Assembly (NCBI RefSeq): GCF_000720175.1
Contig: NZ_JOIX01000012.1
Coordinates: 62,001-126,000, forward strand
Direction of reading: 5' to 3'
DNA: 64,000 nucleotides
From: Streptomyces sp. NRRL S-337
Lineage (GTDB): Bacteria; Actinomycetota; Actinomycetes; Streptomycetales; Streptomycetaceae
Shown: piece after piece, positions 1-9,486 of the stretch
How the letters are laid out: the number at the start of each line of letters is the position of its first letter
How positions within the stretch are numbered: the stretch's first letter is position 1
Notes under the pieces: generated by a model
The model's database searches: none
The model's input: the letters and a program-made list of their open reading frames with translations, nothing else
What the model was told of the DNA's origin: nothing
Position numbers and translations under genes: made by a program

Positions 1-678
1 ACGCGTGTTGACGGTCTTGAGCATGCCACGCAGCACATTGAGGCGGGTCGTCTGATGGGGCGGCAGCGGTGGGACAACCAGCACGAGCATGATCAGTACA
101 CCGACCGTGAAGGCACCCATCACGACAAAAGCGGTGCGCCAGCCGGCCAGGTCTCCGATGAACGTGCCGGCTGGTACACCCAGCACGGAACCGAGCGGTA
201 CCGCAGAGAAGATCACTGCCGTTGCGCGGCTGACAGCCTCGGTCGGCACCAGACGCTCGGCCAATCCGGCGGCGATCGACCAGAAGCCACCGATGACCAC
301 ACCGACGACGACACGGGAGAGCAGGACAAGCCAGTAGCCGGGTGCTGCGGCGGCCAGGAAGTTTGCCATGGCCAGCAGGAGCGTGAACACGCACAGCATC
401 AGTCGACGGTCGATACGTGCTGTCGCCACGGTGACCACCGGTGCGCAGATGGCCGCGAGGAACCCGGGCATGGTCATCATGAGCCCAGCCATGCCGTCAG
501 AGATGGCGTAGCTGGAGCCGATCTTGGTGAGCAGGCCGATCGGCAGGATCTCAGTTGTGACGATCGAGAAGATTCCCAGCATCACCGAAACCACGGCCAG
601 CCACCCAATCAATGAAGGTCGGGTCGGTAGGCCGGCTTCGCCAGTGTGGTGCCTGGTCGCGGTGTTTGTTGAGGCCAT
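1..678 (-). CDS. MFS transporter, DHA1-like, C-terminus off the window
   Basis: Read on the minus strand from ATG at 678 the frame stays open to base 1 (226 codons), so this is the N-terminal half of a longer protein. It has successive hydrophobic segments and a charged cytoplasmic loop after the second helix (ATARIDRRLML), typical of the MFS signature between TM2 and TM3. The early helix containing EILPIGLL resembles the AraJ/CmlR group of drug or sugar efflux proteins. Substrate cannot be told. The frame was recognised by translating the strand directly, because its stop lies outside the window. Confidence 0.85.
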   Translation of the reverse strand, partial: MASTNTATRHHTGEAGLPTRPSLIGWLAVVSVMLGIFSIVTTEILPIGLLTKIGSSYAISDGMAGLMMTMPGFLAAICAPVVTVATARIDRRLMLCVFTLLLAMANFLAAAAPGYWLVLLSRVVVGVVIGGFWSIAAGLAERLVPTEAVSRATAVIFSAVPLGSVLGVPAGTFIGDLAGWRTAFVVMGAFTVGVLIMLVLVVPPLPPHQTTRLNVLRGMLKTVNTR

Positions 679-834
679 GGGGTCCGTCCTGTGAAGGGCC
701 TGTCGTTTCGCGATCAATGCAACAAACTCCGCACGAGGAAAGCTGGCAGCCCTGCGACATCACCCTCGTAGGGCAAAGGTGATGTCGCAGAGCTGCTGAC
801 TTATCAGTGTCCACAGCGTCAGTGATTCCCAAGT

Positions 835-2391
835 TCAGATGACCTGGAAGTCGGCCATCATGGCCATGTCCTCGTGTTCGAGGTTGTGGCAGTGCAGCAT
901 GTAGCGCCCCTTGTACCCGTCGAACCGTACGAGGGCTTCCACCACCTCGTAGGGGCGGACGTCCACCGTGTCCTTCCAGCCTGCGTCCGCGGCAGCCGGG
1001 GGCCTGCCGCCCCGGGCGAGGACCTGGAACTGGGCCAGGTGCACATGGACGGGGTGGTGGAAGTCGCTGCTGAATCGCCACCGCTCCACGCTCCCCATCC
1101 GTGGGGAAGCCAGGACCGCGTCCGTGCTGAACGGTCGGCCGTTGATGGTCCACATCGGCCGGTCGTCGTCACCGGTGGTCGTCCGGCGGAAGTCAAAGAC
1201 CCGGACCGGCATCGCCGAACTCGGTGTGAGCTGCTCGAAGGAGGCGGACAGGCGGGCCGGTATGCGGCTGTCGTCCCTCTCCTTGCGCACGACGTGGAAA
1301 CGCATGACGTCACGCATGGCGCCTTCGCCCGCCGTGTTGCGTAGCGTGATTCGGCTGCCGATGGGGTGGTCGGCGAAGTCGATGACCACGTCGAACCGTT
1401 CGCCGGGCGCCAGGTCGAGCGTGGTGTGCGGCCTGGGTGCGGCCAGCAGCCCGCCGTCGCTGCCGATCTGGACGAACCGACCGGGCCTGCCTCCTTCGGC
1501 CTCCAGTCGGAGCCGGTAGCGGCGGGCGTTGGAGGCGTTGAGGAGGCGGAAGCGGTAGCGGGTGGCGGACACCTCCAGCGCGGGCCAGGGTGCGCCGTTG
1601 ACGAGTTGGACGTCGCCGAGCACCCCGTCGGGGAAGGCGTCGTGGGCCGGGTAGCGGAAGGAGCCGTCTTCGTCGAAGGACCGGTCGCACAGCATCAGTG
1701 GGATGTCGCGGTCGCCGCCGGGCAGGGGGAGTTGGTCCTCTTCCTCGTCGCCGATGAGGAAGAAGCCGGCCAGGCCGCGCCAGACCTGGGGGGCGCTGAA
1801 GTCCATGCGGTGGTCGTGGTACCAGAGGGTCGCGGCCCGCTGCGGCAGCGGGTACACGTAGCTACGGCAGCCGAAGGCCATTCGACCGCCGTGGCCAGCC
1901 GCCATGCCGTTGTGCGTGTGGCGTGGCTGTCCTGTTGAGCAACGGACGGCGGGAAGCATTAGGTCGGTGGGGTAACCGTCGGACTCCGGTGGGGTGACGT
2001 CGCCGTGCAGATGCGTGACGGTGGGAACGGTGAGGTTGTAGCGCACCTGAAGCACGGTCCTGCGCCCTGAGCGGGCGGCGAAGGTCGGGCCGGGGAAGAT
2101 CCCGTCGTAACCCCAGACGGTGGTCTTCCGGCCAGGCAGGATCTCGACACGGCCCTCGCGCTGCTCGACGTCATAGACGTCCGCACCCCGCTCGCTGCGC
2201 ACCGGCCGAGCCAGCGGCGGCACCGGCAGCGGAACACCGAACGGTTCGGGCAACGGCCCTCTGCTGGCCAGGATCTGCCCGGTCGATGCCCCGGCGAGGT
2301 GGGACCAGCCGGCTGCGCCCACCGTCACCGCCGTACCGGCACCGGCAGCCAGTCCCAGGAATCCGCGCCGACTCACACCACGGGCTCTCAC
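835..2391 (-). CDS. Tat-exported multicopper oxidase
   Basis: 518 aa. The N-terminus has a twin-arginine signal (SRRGFLGLAAGAGTA), so the folded enzyme is probably exported with its copper loaded. Copper-binding motifs appear in the expected order: HLHGD near residue 127, LWYHDHRMD near 187, HPVHVHLAQF near 445 and HCHNLEHEDMAMM near the C-terminus. This is the three-cupredoxin layout of CotA, bilirubin oxidase and phenoxazinone synthase-type laccases. These enzymes oxidise phenols, bilirubin-like compounds or metal ions and reduce O2 to water. Its start overlaps by 4 bp the stop of the upstream membrane protein gene, so the two are translationally coupled. The natural substrate is unknown. 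Confidence 0.93.
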   Translation of the reverse strand: MRARGVSRRGFLGLAAGAGTAVTVGAAGWSHLAGASTGQILASRGPLPEPFGVPLPVPPLARPVRSERGADVYDVEQREGRVEILPGRKTTVWGYDGIFPGPTFAARSGRRTVLQVRYNLTVPTVTHLHGDVTPPESDGYPTDLMLPAVRCSTGQPRHTHNGMAAGHGGRMAFGCRSYVYPLPQRAATLWYHDHRMDFSAPQVWRGLAGFFLIGDEEEDQLPLPGGDRDIPLMLCDRSFDEDGSFRYPAHDAFPDGVLGDVQLVNGAPWPALEVSATRYRFRLLNASNARRYRLRLEAEGGRPGRFVQIGSDGGLLAAPRPHTTLDLAPGERFDVVIDFADHPIGSRITLRNTAGEGAMRDVMRFHVVRKERDDSRIPARLSASFEQLTPSSAMPVRVFDFRRTTTGDDDRPMWTINGRPFSTDAVLASPRMGSVERWRFSSDFHHPVHVHLAQFQVLARGGRPPAAADAGWKDTVDVRPYEVVEALVRFDGYKGRYMLHCHNLEHEDMAMMADFQVI

Positions 2392-2816
2392 TCGGCCACC
2401 CCCACGGACCGGCCCGCCGGCGCCGCCGGCTGGATGCGACCGGTGAACGCCCAGTACGTCAGCACCGTCGCGCAGCCGAAGACCGCCATGCCCAGCGGGA
2501 TGTGCCCGGCCAGCACCCGTGCCTCACCCAACCCCTGCTGCACAGTCACCAGGGCGACGAGCGCCGCACTGGTAGCGGCGGGCCAGCCGGGCCCGCGCAG
2601 CCGACGCCACACCACCACGGCGAGCACGGTCTGGATGACCGTGAGCGCGCTCAGCACACCGGCGTTGGCCGCGTGCCAGGCCAGCAGGTCGAGGTCCCCG
2701 GTCACGAACAGGCCGGCCAGGGCTGCCTGTACGAGCGTGTCCAGGAGCACCAGCACGGCGGTGCCCCGTAGCAGCCGCATCGGCCATTGCCGTTCGTATC
2801 CCTTGGGTGCGGTCAC
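2388..2816 (-). CDS. Small integral membrane protein
   Basis: 142 aa with about four hydrophobic segments (near residues 18-38, 50-70, 80-96 and 108-125) and short charged ends. No catalytic motif is visible. It lies between the darcynin-like gene and the multicopper oxidase and overlaps both by 4 bp, so the three form one transcription and translation unit. A role in supporting the exported oxidase (membrane anchor, quinone or copper handling) is only an inference from position. Confidence 0.7.
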   Translation of the reverse strand: MTAPKGYERQWPMRLLRGTAVLVLLDTLVQAALAGLFVTGDLDLLAWHAANAGVLSALTVIQTVLAVVVWRRLRGPGWPAATSAALVALVTVQQGLGEARVLAGHIPLGMAVFGCATVLTYWAFTGRIQPAAPAGRSVGVAE

Positions 2817-3220
2817 CGGGATCTGCCCCCGTTCGCCACAGTCCTGTGGGACAGGGCCTGCTCGTACGCCTGGAAGCCGTCCTCGACGCCCAGGAAGATG
2901 TCGGCGAAGGTGAGGTAGCCCTCGCTGATGACGGGGGTGTCGCGCAGGGCCTCGACGAGGAAGTAGTAAGCGCCCAGGTCATCGGTCTCCAGTACGGCGA
3001 AGTCCGAGACCCGCCCGGTGAACGCCTCGGCGTCGAAGAAGCGGGCCGTCACGCGATCCGCGTAAGCGTCGAAGATCGGCTCCAGATGCTCCCTGCGCAT
3101 CGCGTTGCGCTCCTCGCGCGACAGCGCCAGCCACCGCGGGGTGACTGTGGGCCGGCGACTGCTGGTCGAGGAAGGACCGGCCGCCGTCACGCTGCGGGCC
3201 ATCGCCCGCGAGATGGGCAT
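2813..3220 (-). CDS. Darcynin-like protein, probably 5'-truncated
   Basis: The part from about residue 27 onward matches my memory of the darcynin family: TPRWLALSREER, then a C-terminal region with RFFDAEAF, VLETDDLGAYYFLVEALRDT and a short acidic tail. Darcynins are about 120 aa and of unknown function. The first roughly 25 residues are low-complexity, lie antisense to the TetR gene, and do not resemble the family. A normal darcynin has about 15 residues ending in a TVF-type strand before TPxWLAL. No start codon sits at the family-conserved position. I read this as loss of the true 5' end at about 3150, together with that of the facing TetR gene. Confidence 0.6.
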   Translation of the reverse strand: MPISRAMARSVTAAGPSSTSSRRPTVTPRWLALSREERNAMRREHLEPIFDAYADRVTARFFDAEAFTGRVSDFAVLETDDLGAYYFLVEALRDTPVISEGYLTFADIFLGVEDGFQAYEQALSHRTVANGGRSR

Positions 3221-3824
3221 GACGGCGCCCGGCCTCTACCGCTACTACGCCGCCCACCGGGACCTGATCCAGGCACTGACCTCGTCCCTCTACGACGAGC
3301 TGGCCACAAGCCTGGCAGCAGCCCGCGACCGCCACCCCGCTTTCGAACCGGGGCGGCAACTGGGCGAAGTGTGCCGCGAACTGCGTCGCTGGGCACTGGC
3401 GCACCCCCAGGAGTTCGGGCTGCTGTTCGCCAAGCCGCTCACAGACGCCGACACCGCACCCGGAGCCGCCGCCCACGACCCGAGCTGGCGCTTCGGCGGC
3501 ATCCTGTTGGAGCTGATGGTCCAGCTGTGGCGCCGCGGAAACATCCAGCCGCCGACCGACCTGGACCCGGCCTGGACCACCCAGCTGGAGGAGGTGCGCG
3601 AGCACCTCTCCGGCGAACCCGTGCCCCTGGAGGTCATCTACGTCTTCGTCTCCTGCTGGGCCCGTCTGTACGGAGCCGTGGCGGTGGAGGTCTTCGGCCA
3701 CCTCGACTTCGCCCTGACCGACCCCGAACCGCTCTTCGACCACACCGTCCGCGACATCCTCACGGCGCTGGGCGAGTCTGCGCCGAAGACGAACGCGCCT
3801 TCCAGCGCCGATGGTTGGGCCTGA
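3141..3824 (+). CDS. TetR/AcrR family regulator, 5' end probably lost
   Basis: From GTG at 3141 the frame gives 227 aa. The helix-turn-helix is clear (VTLRAIAREMGMTAPGLYRYY, cut here to LRAIAREMGMTAPGLYRYY) and is followed by a typical ligand-binding domain with the TetR_C HTH-associated segments. What is missing is the usual first helix, of the form RxRILDAA, before RRLLVEEG; the sequence before residue about 16 is unrelated. The gene faces the darcynin-like gene with no intergenic promoter left. It may be nonfunctional or use a cryptic start. An active copy would be expected to control the neighbouring oxidase operon. Confidence 0.65.
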   Translation: MTVGRRLLVEEGPAAVTLRAIAREMGMTAPGLYRYYAAHRDLIQALTSSLYDELATSLAAARDRHPAFEPGRQLGEVCRELRRWALAHPQEFGLLFAKPLTDADTAPGAAAHDPSWRFGGILLELMVQLWRRGNIQPPTDLDPAWTTQLEEVREHLSGEPVPLEVIYVFVSCWARLYGAVAVEVFGHLDFALTDPEPLFDHTVRDILTALGESAPKTNAPSSADGWA

Positions 3825-5129
3825 CCGGACGTTCGGCGCGCTCGGCCCGGTGGGTCTGCCGTAGGGGCCGCAGGCGGGGTGCCGGTGAAGCGGGCGGGGC
3901 GACCTCCAAACGTCTCCGCAGGTGATTGAGAGCAGCGCGGTGTTCGCTTCTGGCTTTCGGACGGCTTGATGGGCGTCTTGTTGATGACCTTGTCCGCCAA
4001 GGCGGTCCAGATTCGCCGAGGTCGTCTGGGCTCGCCAAGTGCTCAAGAGCGCTCTGCAGATGCGGGCGCAACTCCGCGAGGCTGTCGCTCTCCCTGATAC
4101 CCAAAGTGGTTCGGGCACCGTTGAGGAAGACGACGGCCGAAGACGCTCTGGAGAGTTCGTTACGCTCACTTGCTTGGCTGAGGTGGCTTGGGTGCCCACG
4201 TGGAGGTCGACGGCTGGGGGAGGCGAGACGGTGCACCGAGGCCACCAGTCACCGCCGCAGTGGCAGTCGCATGCGCGCACGGGAAGGGGCGGTCCGGCGC
4301 CGAACTGATCCCCGCGGGTGCGGGGGCGACTCCACAGGGGCGGGCGGGCCTAAGTGTCCAGCCACGGACGTGTCGACTGTCTGCGCGGGACGGTGCCGGC
4401 AGCCACCGAGCAACAGGGCGTGTCCCTATAGGGGCCTTGCTGAAGGGCAGGCGCCACCCTTTTCGGCGTCCGCATGGGCCTGGTTCGCAGATGCCCGTGC
4501 AGGTTCCGTCCAAGCCACTGGTTGACCAGTGCGAGCCATTGTTCGTAGGGCAGGGGTGGTGTCCAAGGATGGTTGGCCGATGCCGCTGAATCCCACCCGT
4601 CAGGGGGACTTCGCAGCGTGATCGAGCTGTCCAGCACTCTCGTGCTGGCCCATCGTGCCATCGCATATGGGAATCAACCCGAGCAGGTGGCGCCACTGCA
4701 GGAGGGTGGAGCAGGATGCCGTCGACGAAGCGGCCCATCCCCACCCCGAGCACCGGGCCCGGCAACTGGATACTCGCCGGTTGCGCCATGCCGCCCCCGG
4801 CCTCACCCCATCGTGGTGGCCATCGCTCGTCTCCACCCCTGCTGGCGGCCTGCGGGAAGATGCCGCAGCCGCAGGTTCCCCTCCCGAGCCGCACTCACGG
4901 GCCCGCCATCCGGCCCAACCGTGGCCGCATCCTGGGGCCACGCCGTGTCCTCAGCCTCTTTTCCGGACTAAGAGGTCGTCCTGACGATTCCAGGCCCACC
5001 GAGGCGGTGCTGCGCGGGGATCCTCAGCGAAGGCTGCGTGGCGCCAGTGCCGATCGGAACCGAGGGTTGATACTCGCTCAATGTGACACTTCGGGCATAT
5101 TGGGACGCCTGGCGAAGGAGGAGAGTGCG
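3825..5129. other. 1.3 kb without a convincing gene
   Basis: Several open frames exist on both strands but none has recognisable domains or a consistent protein-like composition. On the minus strand about 4050-4180 a segment reading SDSLAELRPHLQSALEHLA looks protein-like but is isolated, so it may be debris of a lost gene. A single palindromic GC-rich motif resembling an actinobacterial type I-E CRISPR repeat lies at 4307-4330, without a second copy at repeat spacing. The last 50 bp carry the ribosome-binding site of the next gene. Confidence 0.5.
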
Positions 5130-5924
5130 GTGGAGCTGAATCTCGCGGACAAGGTCGCCGTTGTCACCGGAGGGAGCAAGGGCATCGGCCTGGCCATCAC
5201 CGAGGCACTCGGCCGTGAGGGCGCGCGCGTGGTGGTTGGCAGCCGCATGGAAACATCAGAACTGTCGGCCCTGCGTGAGCAGTACGACGTTGCCTTCCAC
5301 TCGGTCGATCTGGCCGACACCGACGGGGCCGACACTCTGGTCCAGGCGGCAGCAGACCGGCATGGCCGGCTGGATGTGCTGATCAACAACGTCGGTGCCA
5401 CCAGCCCACGTTCCAGCTTCCTCGATGTCAGTGATGCAGCATGGCTGCATGCCCTCAACATGACATTTCTGAGCGCGGTGCGCGCCAGCCGCGCGTCGTT
5501 GCCGCACTTGCTGGCTCACGGTGAGGGAGCGATCGTCAACATCAGCTCAGTCAACGCCCGCCTGCCCTTCCCCATGGTGGTGGACTATTCAGCGGCCAAA
5601 GCCGCCCTGAGCAATCTGACCAAAGCTCTGTCGGAGGAGTTCGCCCCTCGTGGAGTCCGCGTCAACGCCGTCGCTCCCGGCCCTGTACGGACGCCGTTCT
5701 GGACTGCCCCCGGCGCCTTCGCGGACGCCGTCGCGGCCGCTGCAGGCGGCACGGCACAGGAGGCCCTGGACGAGGTCGTACCCCAACAGATGGGCATCTC
5801 CACCGGACGCATCACCGAACCCCAGGAGGTGGCCGACCTCGTTGCATTCCTGGCTTCCCCGCGGGCCGGCAACATCACCGGTGCCGAATTCGTCATCGAT
5901 GGCGGCCAGATCAAGACCACCTGA
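5130..5924 (+). CDS. SDR family oxidoreductase
   Basis: 264 aa from GTG at 5130, chosen because GAAGGAGGAG lies 7 bases upstream and the protein then starts at the family-typical ELNLADKVAVVTGG. Cofactor motif TGGSKGIG near residue 14, active-site region NNVGA, and catalytic YSAAK with the preceding serine in NISSVN are all present, as is the C-terminal GAEFVIDGGQ. A classical NAD(P)(H)-dependent short-chain dehydrogenase. The substrate cannot be inferred, and no partner gene is adjacent. Confidence 0.92.
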   Translation: MELNLADKVAVVTGGSKGIGLAITEALGREGARVVVGSRMETSELSALREQYDVAFHSVDLADTDGADTLVQAAADRHGRLDVLINNVGATSPRSSFLDVSDAAWLHALNMTFLSAVRASRASLPHLLAHGEGAIVNISSVNARLPFPMVVDYSAAKAALSNLTKALSEEFAPRGVRVNAVAPGPVRTPFWTAPGAFADAVAAAAGGTAQEALDEVVPQQMGISTGRITEPQEVADLVAFLASPRAGNITGAEFVIDGGQIKTT

Positions 5925-6132
5925 CACGGGCTTGAGGAACGGGCCGGGCGCACCGGGGCCGCCGGCCCACCCGCTGAAACAACACCCATAATCCCTCCGA
6001 ATCCAACGCTCCCGTCAATGGTCATCACGACGACCAGCCCAGTGATCAGGCCAGTTGAGACGTGCTCTCACTTGCTCCTCGTCGCGGTGTGGTCCAGTCG
6101 CTGAGTAGAGGGGTTTTCTGCAGGCGGCGGTA

Positions 6133-6155
6133 GACCGGTCTGATGCAGACCGGTC
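6133..6155. repeat. Inverted repeat GACCGGTCTG-ATG-CAGACCGGTC
   Basis: A perfect 10-bp inverted repeat with a 3-bp spacer sits between the convergent SDR and phosphatase genes. Each arm is itself close to the palindrome AGACCGGTCT, the core of the operator-like sites at 36635-36733. It could act as a terminator hairpin for either gene or as a stray TetR-type site. The rest of 5925-6287 shows no gene. Confidence 0.5.
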
Positions 6156-6287
6156 GGTCGTGCGCCATGGGGACGTAGCTGCTGGCCGTCTTACCCTCGC
6201 CCGGTGCGGGTGATGCCTTCCATATGTCGCACACTCCAGGGCATCGTGCGGTAATCCGTGTCGCTACCGGCCGGACCGGGCCGTATT

Positions 6288-8372
6288 TCAAGAGTCGGTC
6301 GCGAAGGGCTGCATGCGTGCGATGAGCACGGCGACATCGTCCGGGTCGGCGGGGAGCCGGAGTTCGTGAAGGAGCCGGTCACAGGTCTCCTCCAGGGTGG
6401 GGTCAGGTGTGTCAAGCAGGCGCAGGAGCGTGTTGAGGCGTTCGTCGATGGGGTGATGACGGACTTCGACGAGGCCGTCGGTGTACAGGACCAGCCGATC
6501 ACCAGGGCCGACGGGGAAGGTTGTGGTCACGAAGGGGACGCCGCCGACTCCGAGTGGGGTGCCGGTCGGCAGGTCGAGCAGTTCCGGGTGCTGCCCGCTG
6601 CGGACCAGGACGGGGGGCAGATGGCCGGCGGTGGCGAGGTGGCACTCCGCGCGGTGGGGATCGTAGACGGCGTAGACGCAGGTGGCTATGTACTGCTCGA
6701 GTCCTGAGGTGATCTTGTCGAGGTGTTGGAGGACCTTGGCCGGGTCGAGATCGAGGTCGGCGAAGTCGCTGGTGCCGGTGCGCAGGCGGCCCATGGTGAC
6801 GGCGGCGTCGATGCCGCTGCCCATGACGTCGCCCACGACCAGTGCGGTCTTGTCGCCGTCGAGCGGGAGGACGTCGTACCAGTCGCCGCCGACCTCGTAG
6901 GCGGCTTGTGCGGGCCGGTAGCGGGAGGCGACGTCCAAGCCGGGGAGGTGGGGCGGGTGGTCCGGGAGCAGGCTGCGCTGAAGGGTCTCGGAGGCGTTGC
7001 GCACCGTCTGGTGCGAGCGGGCGTTGTCGATGCACACGGCGGCGCGGGAGGCCAGTTCACCGGCGAGGGCGAGGTCGTCGTCGCTGAACGGCTGCGGGTT
7101 GCGGGCGCGGCTCAGCCCCAGGAAGCCGAGGATCTGACCGCGGGCGGTGAGCGGGAGCAGCATGTAGGAGTGCACGCCGGCGCGGGCCAGCAGCGTGGCG
7201 GCGCGGTCGTCGCGGGCGATGCGGGCCAGGGCGGCGTCGTCGATGTGGGAGATCAGGATCGGCCGGCCGGTACGTACGCATTCGGTGGGGAGCCGGTCGG
7301 CGTCGTAGGAAGCGATCTGACCAGGCGGGTCGGTGGCCTGGACGGCTTCCGTGACGTAGGCGGCGTGCACCGCGAGGGCGCGGAAGACCGCGGGGCCCTC
7401 GCCCAGGGGCGGGCGATGCTCATCGAGGACGGAGTCGAGGACGTCGACCGTGGCCATGTCGGCGAGCTCGGGAACGGTGACACCGGCCAGCTCGCGGGCG
7501 GTCTGTTCCACCTCCAGGGTGGTGCCGATGCGCGCGGAGCCGTCGGCGATGAGCGCCAGACGCCGGCGGGCCTCGGCGGCCTCCGTGGCCGCCTGATAGC
7601 GGTCGGTGACATCCACCACCAGGTCAGCCACGCCGAGAACCCGTCCCTGGGGATCGTCCAGCCGGTACAGCGAGATCGACCAGGCGTGCACGTGTGGGTC
7701 AGCGGGAGTGTGGCCGACGATGGTGTACTCGTCGACCAGGGGAGCGCCAGTCTTGAGGACCTGCCGCATCCCGGCCTCCGGCCCCTCGAACTTCGCCGAG
7801 GTCATGATCTCGCGGTAGTGCCGGCCCAGATGATCTTCCGCGGGAATCCCGTGCATCCGCTCCAGCGCGGGGTTGACGGCCACATACCGGAGATCGGCGT
7901 CGAGGATCGCCAGCCCGATGGGGGACTGGGAGATCAGCCGGGTGGACAGGGCGAGGTCCCGTTCGACCTCCCGAAGCCTTGACCTGTCGGTGGCCAGGCC
8001 AAGGGCGTAGAAGTCGCCGAGGTCGTCCAGCAACCGCATGTTGCGGAACTCCACCAAGCGAGTGCTGCCGTCCTTGTGCTCGACGGGGAACGCCCCCGCC
8101 CACCGCTCCCCGGTACCCATGACCTCGTCGAACACCTTGATCATCAGGTCCCAGTGCTGCTCGTGAACGAGCAGCGGCGCAGCGTACTGCCCGAGCGCCT
8201 CCTCAGCGGTATAGCCGAACAATTCCTCGGCTTCGGGACTCCACAAGACGATCCGCCCATCGGCATCCAGCAGCACCGCAGCTACGCCGAGAAGGTCCAT
8301 CAGCCCACTCGGCAGCGAGGATCGCCCCTCCGGCTGACCGGTGCCAGCCGGACGCCCATCGGCTGTGCTCAC
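6288..8372 (-). CDS. PAS-PAS-GAF-PP2C (SpoIIE/RsbU-type) protein serine phosphatase
   Basis: 694 aa. An N-terminal PAS domain at about residues 22-130 (VLLDADGRIVLWSPEAEELFGYTAEE, of which LWSPEAEELFGYT is diagnostic), a second PAS at 145-260 (LDADLRYVAVNPALERM), a GAF domain at about 270-440, and a SpoIIE phosphatase domain at about 470-690. The phosphatase domain starts with LQRSLLP and has metal-binding GGDWYDV and VGDVMGSGIDAA motifs and a final DDVAVL. Such proteins sense a signal and dephosphorylate anti-sigma-factor antagonists, a common Streptomyces stress-signalling design. No anti-sigma, antagonist or sigma gene is adjacent, so its partner is encoded elsewhere. Confidence 0.95.
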   Translation of the reverse strand: MSTADGRPAGTGQPEGRSSLPSGLMDLLGVAAVLLDADGRIVLWSPEAEELFGYTAEEALGQYAAPLLVHEQHWDLMIKVFDEVMGTGERWAGAFPVEHKDGSTRLVEFRNMRLLDDLGDFYALGLATDRSRLREVERDLALSTRLISQSPIGLAILDADLRYVAVNPALERMHGIPAEDHLGRHYREIMTSAKFEGPEAGMRQVLKTGAPLVDEYTIVGHTPADPHVHAWSISLYRLDDPQGRVLGVADLVVDVTDRYQAATEAAEARRRLALIADGSARIGTTLEVEQTARELAGVTVPELADMATVDVLDSVLDEHRPPLGEGPAVFRALAVHAAYVTEAVQATDPPGQIASYDADRLPTECVRTGRPILISHIDDAALARIARDDRAATLLARAGVHSYMLLPLTARGQILGFLGLSRARNPQPFSDDDLALAGELASRAAVCIDNARSHQTVRNASETLQRSLLPDHPPHLPGLDVASRYRPAQAAYEVGGDWYDVLPLDGDKTALVVGDVMGSGIDAAVTMGRLRTGTSDFADLDLDPAKVLQHLDKITSGLEQYIATCVYAVYDPHRAECHLATAGHLPPVLVRSGQHPELLDLPTGTPLGVGGVPFVTTTFPVGPGDRLVLYTDGLVEVRHHPIDERLNTLLRLLDTPDPTLEETCDRLLHELRLPADPDDVAVLIARMQPFATDS

Positions 8373-9134
8373 ACGGGCACTCCTTCCATACGCCGGACCA
8401 CAAGGGCCTCGCTCGCGCCGGCCCGCGGCCCTGCTCCGTACCTATGGAGTGCGTTGGCTTCCATGGTCCACCTTGGAGCGGCCGCGCGCTCACGCACTGG
8501 AGCAGGGTGGTCCCTCCCCACCCCTTTCCCAACTTGATCATTCGTGTGAGCACTGCCAGGACCGCTCGCTGCACCGGCTGATGCGCCTCCTCGTCATGGG
8601 TGTCACGGTGCCCGTGCCGGCTGGCGGGCCCCGGCGTTGCCGGTGGCCCGTGGCGTGCGGACCACTGCACCTGGCGGTGGTCCGGTACGTGGTCGTCCGC
8701 CGTGGCCCCCGCCGTCTTTCTCGTACTGATCACCGCGTGTCGTGCGGGTTCCGTAAGCCGGGGCCCGAGCGCTGCCGTGCCCTGCGCGGCGCACGCGGCT
8801 TCCCGGAGAGCGCCTCGCGCGCCTGCCCGCTGGGCGGTCGCGCTTGTCCCCACGGCCCGCCGGATTCCTCCTGCCCTCACGTGCGGTCGGTGCTGACCGG
8901 CCGCGGGGTACGACGAAAGACACACCGCAATGACGGACGCCCCGAGCCTGTCCGAAGACAGCTCCGAGGACAGACCGGACCGCACGCCGGAGCCCGAGCC
9001 GGACGGCGGCAGCGACCGCGTACGGCCCTCCCGCAATCAGCTGTCCCCTCGCCGGGATTTCCATGCTGCTGATCCTGACGCTGGACTGGCTGATGATCCG
9101 CCGGCTCGCTCCGCTGCGCCGCTTCTTCGGCTGA
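8373..9134 (+). other. Upstream region with a possible frameshifted small membrane protein
   Basis: Between the phosphatase start and a strong terminator no complete gene is recognisable. An ATG at 8930 starts a very acidic, proline-rich stretch (MTDAPSLSEDSSEDRPDRT). A single-base shift near 9030 would join it to a hydrophobic tail in another frame (ISMLLILTLDWLMIRRL) ending at TGA 9132-9134, only 16 bp before a strong hairpin. The combination is plausible for a small membrane protein of about 65 aa that has lost its frame. I do not recognise a family. Confidence 0.3.
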
Positions 9135-9149
9135 GCAACGAGACGGGGT

Positions 9150-9185
9150 GGGGAGCACGCGCCGACCGAGCGGCGCCTGCTCCCC
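9150..9185 (+). terminator. Strong hairpin terminator
   Basis: Arms 9150-9164 and 9171-9185 pair over 15 bp with one mismatch (GGGGAGCA at one end, TGCTCCCC at the other) around a 6-base loop. No long T run follows, as usual in this GC range. It closes whatever transcript ends at the TGA at 9132. Confidence 0.75.
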
Positions 9186-9270
9186 GCCCCGCGGAGGCGA
9201 ACGCAGGTTGTGCGCACAAGGCAAAGCCATGAGCGGCGCCTCATGCAGTGGCGCGAAGGTCCTCGTTGTG

Positions 9271-9426
9271 TCAGGCCGGCGAGGCGGTCAGGCGGTCCAG
9301 TGCGCCGGCCTTTGCCTGGGTGACGAGGTCGGCGAACTGGTCCTCGCTCATCTGCACGTGCTGCCCGAAGTCGAGACGTAGTTCTGGTCGGCCCGGGACG
9401 ATAACGGGGCGCGGGAACCAACGGGC
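9271..9426 (-). pseudogene. C-terminal fragment of an unknown protein
   Basis: The last 50 or so codons of this minus-strand frame look like real protein (RPVIVPGRPELRLDFGQ followed by an amphipathic helix, MSEDQFADLVTQAKAGALD). The upstream part is arginine-rich and antisense to the MFS fragment. I read it as the tail of a gene whose 5' part was lost. The family is not recognised. Confidence 0.4.
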
Positions 9427-9486
9427 GTGTTCGTACGACTCTCTGCGGCGGGCCTCGTGCGGTGCGTGGTCCGGCGTGGAGGGAGA

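Noticed and set aside
2979..4280. 433-codon minus-strand frame across the TetR gene
   Set aside because: Mostly antisense to TetR, no domains, and very irregular composition.
4307..4330. Palindromic sequence resembling a type I-E CRISPR repeat of actinobacteria
   Set aside because: Only one copy; no second repeat at the 61-bp period on either side and no cas genes. Treated as chance in a GC-rich region.
6723..7982. 419-codon open frame on the plus strand
   Set aside because: Antisense to the PAS-PAS-GAF-PP2C gene, low-complexity, no motifs.
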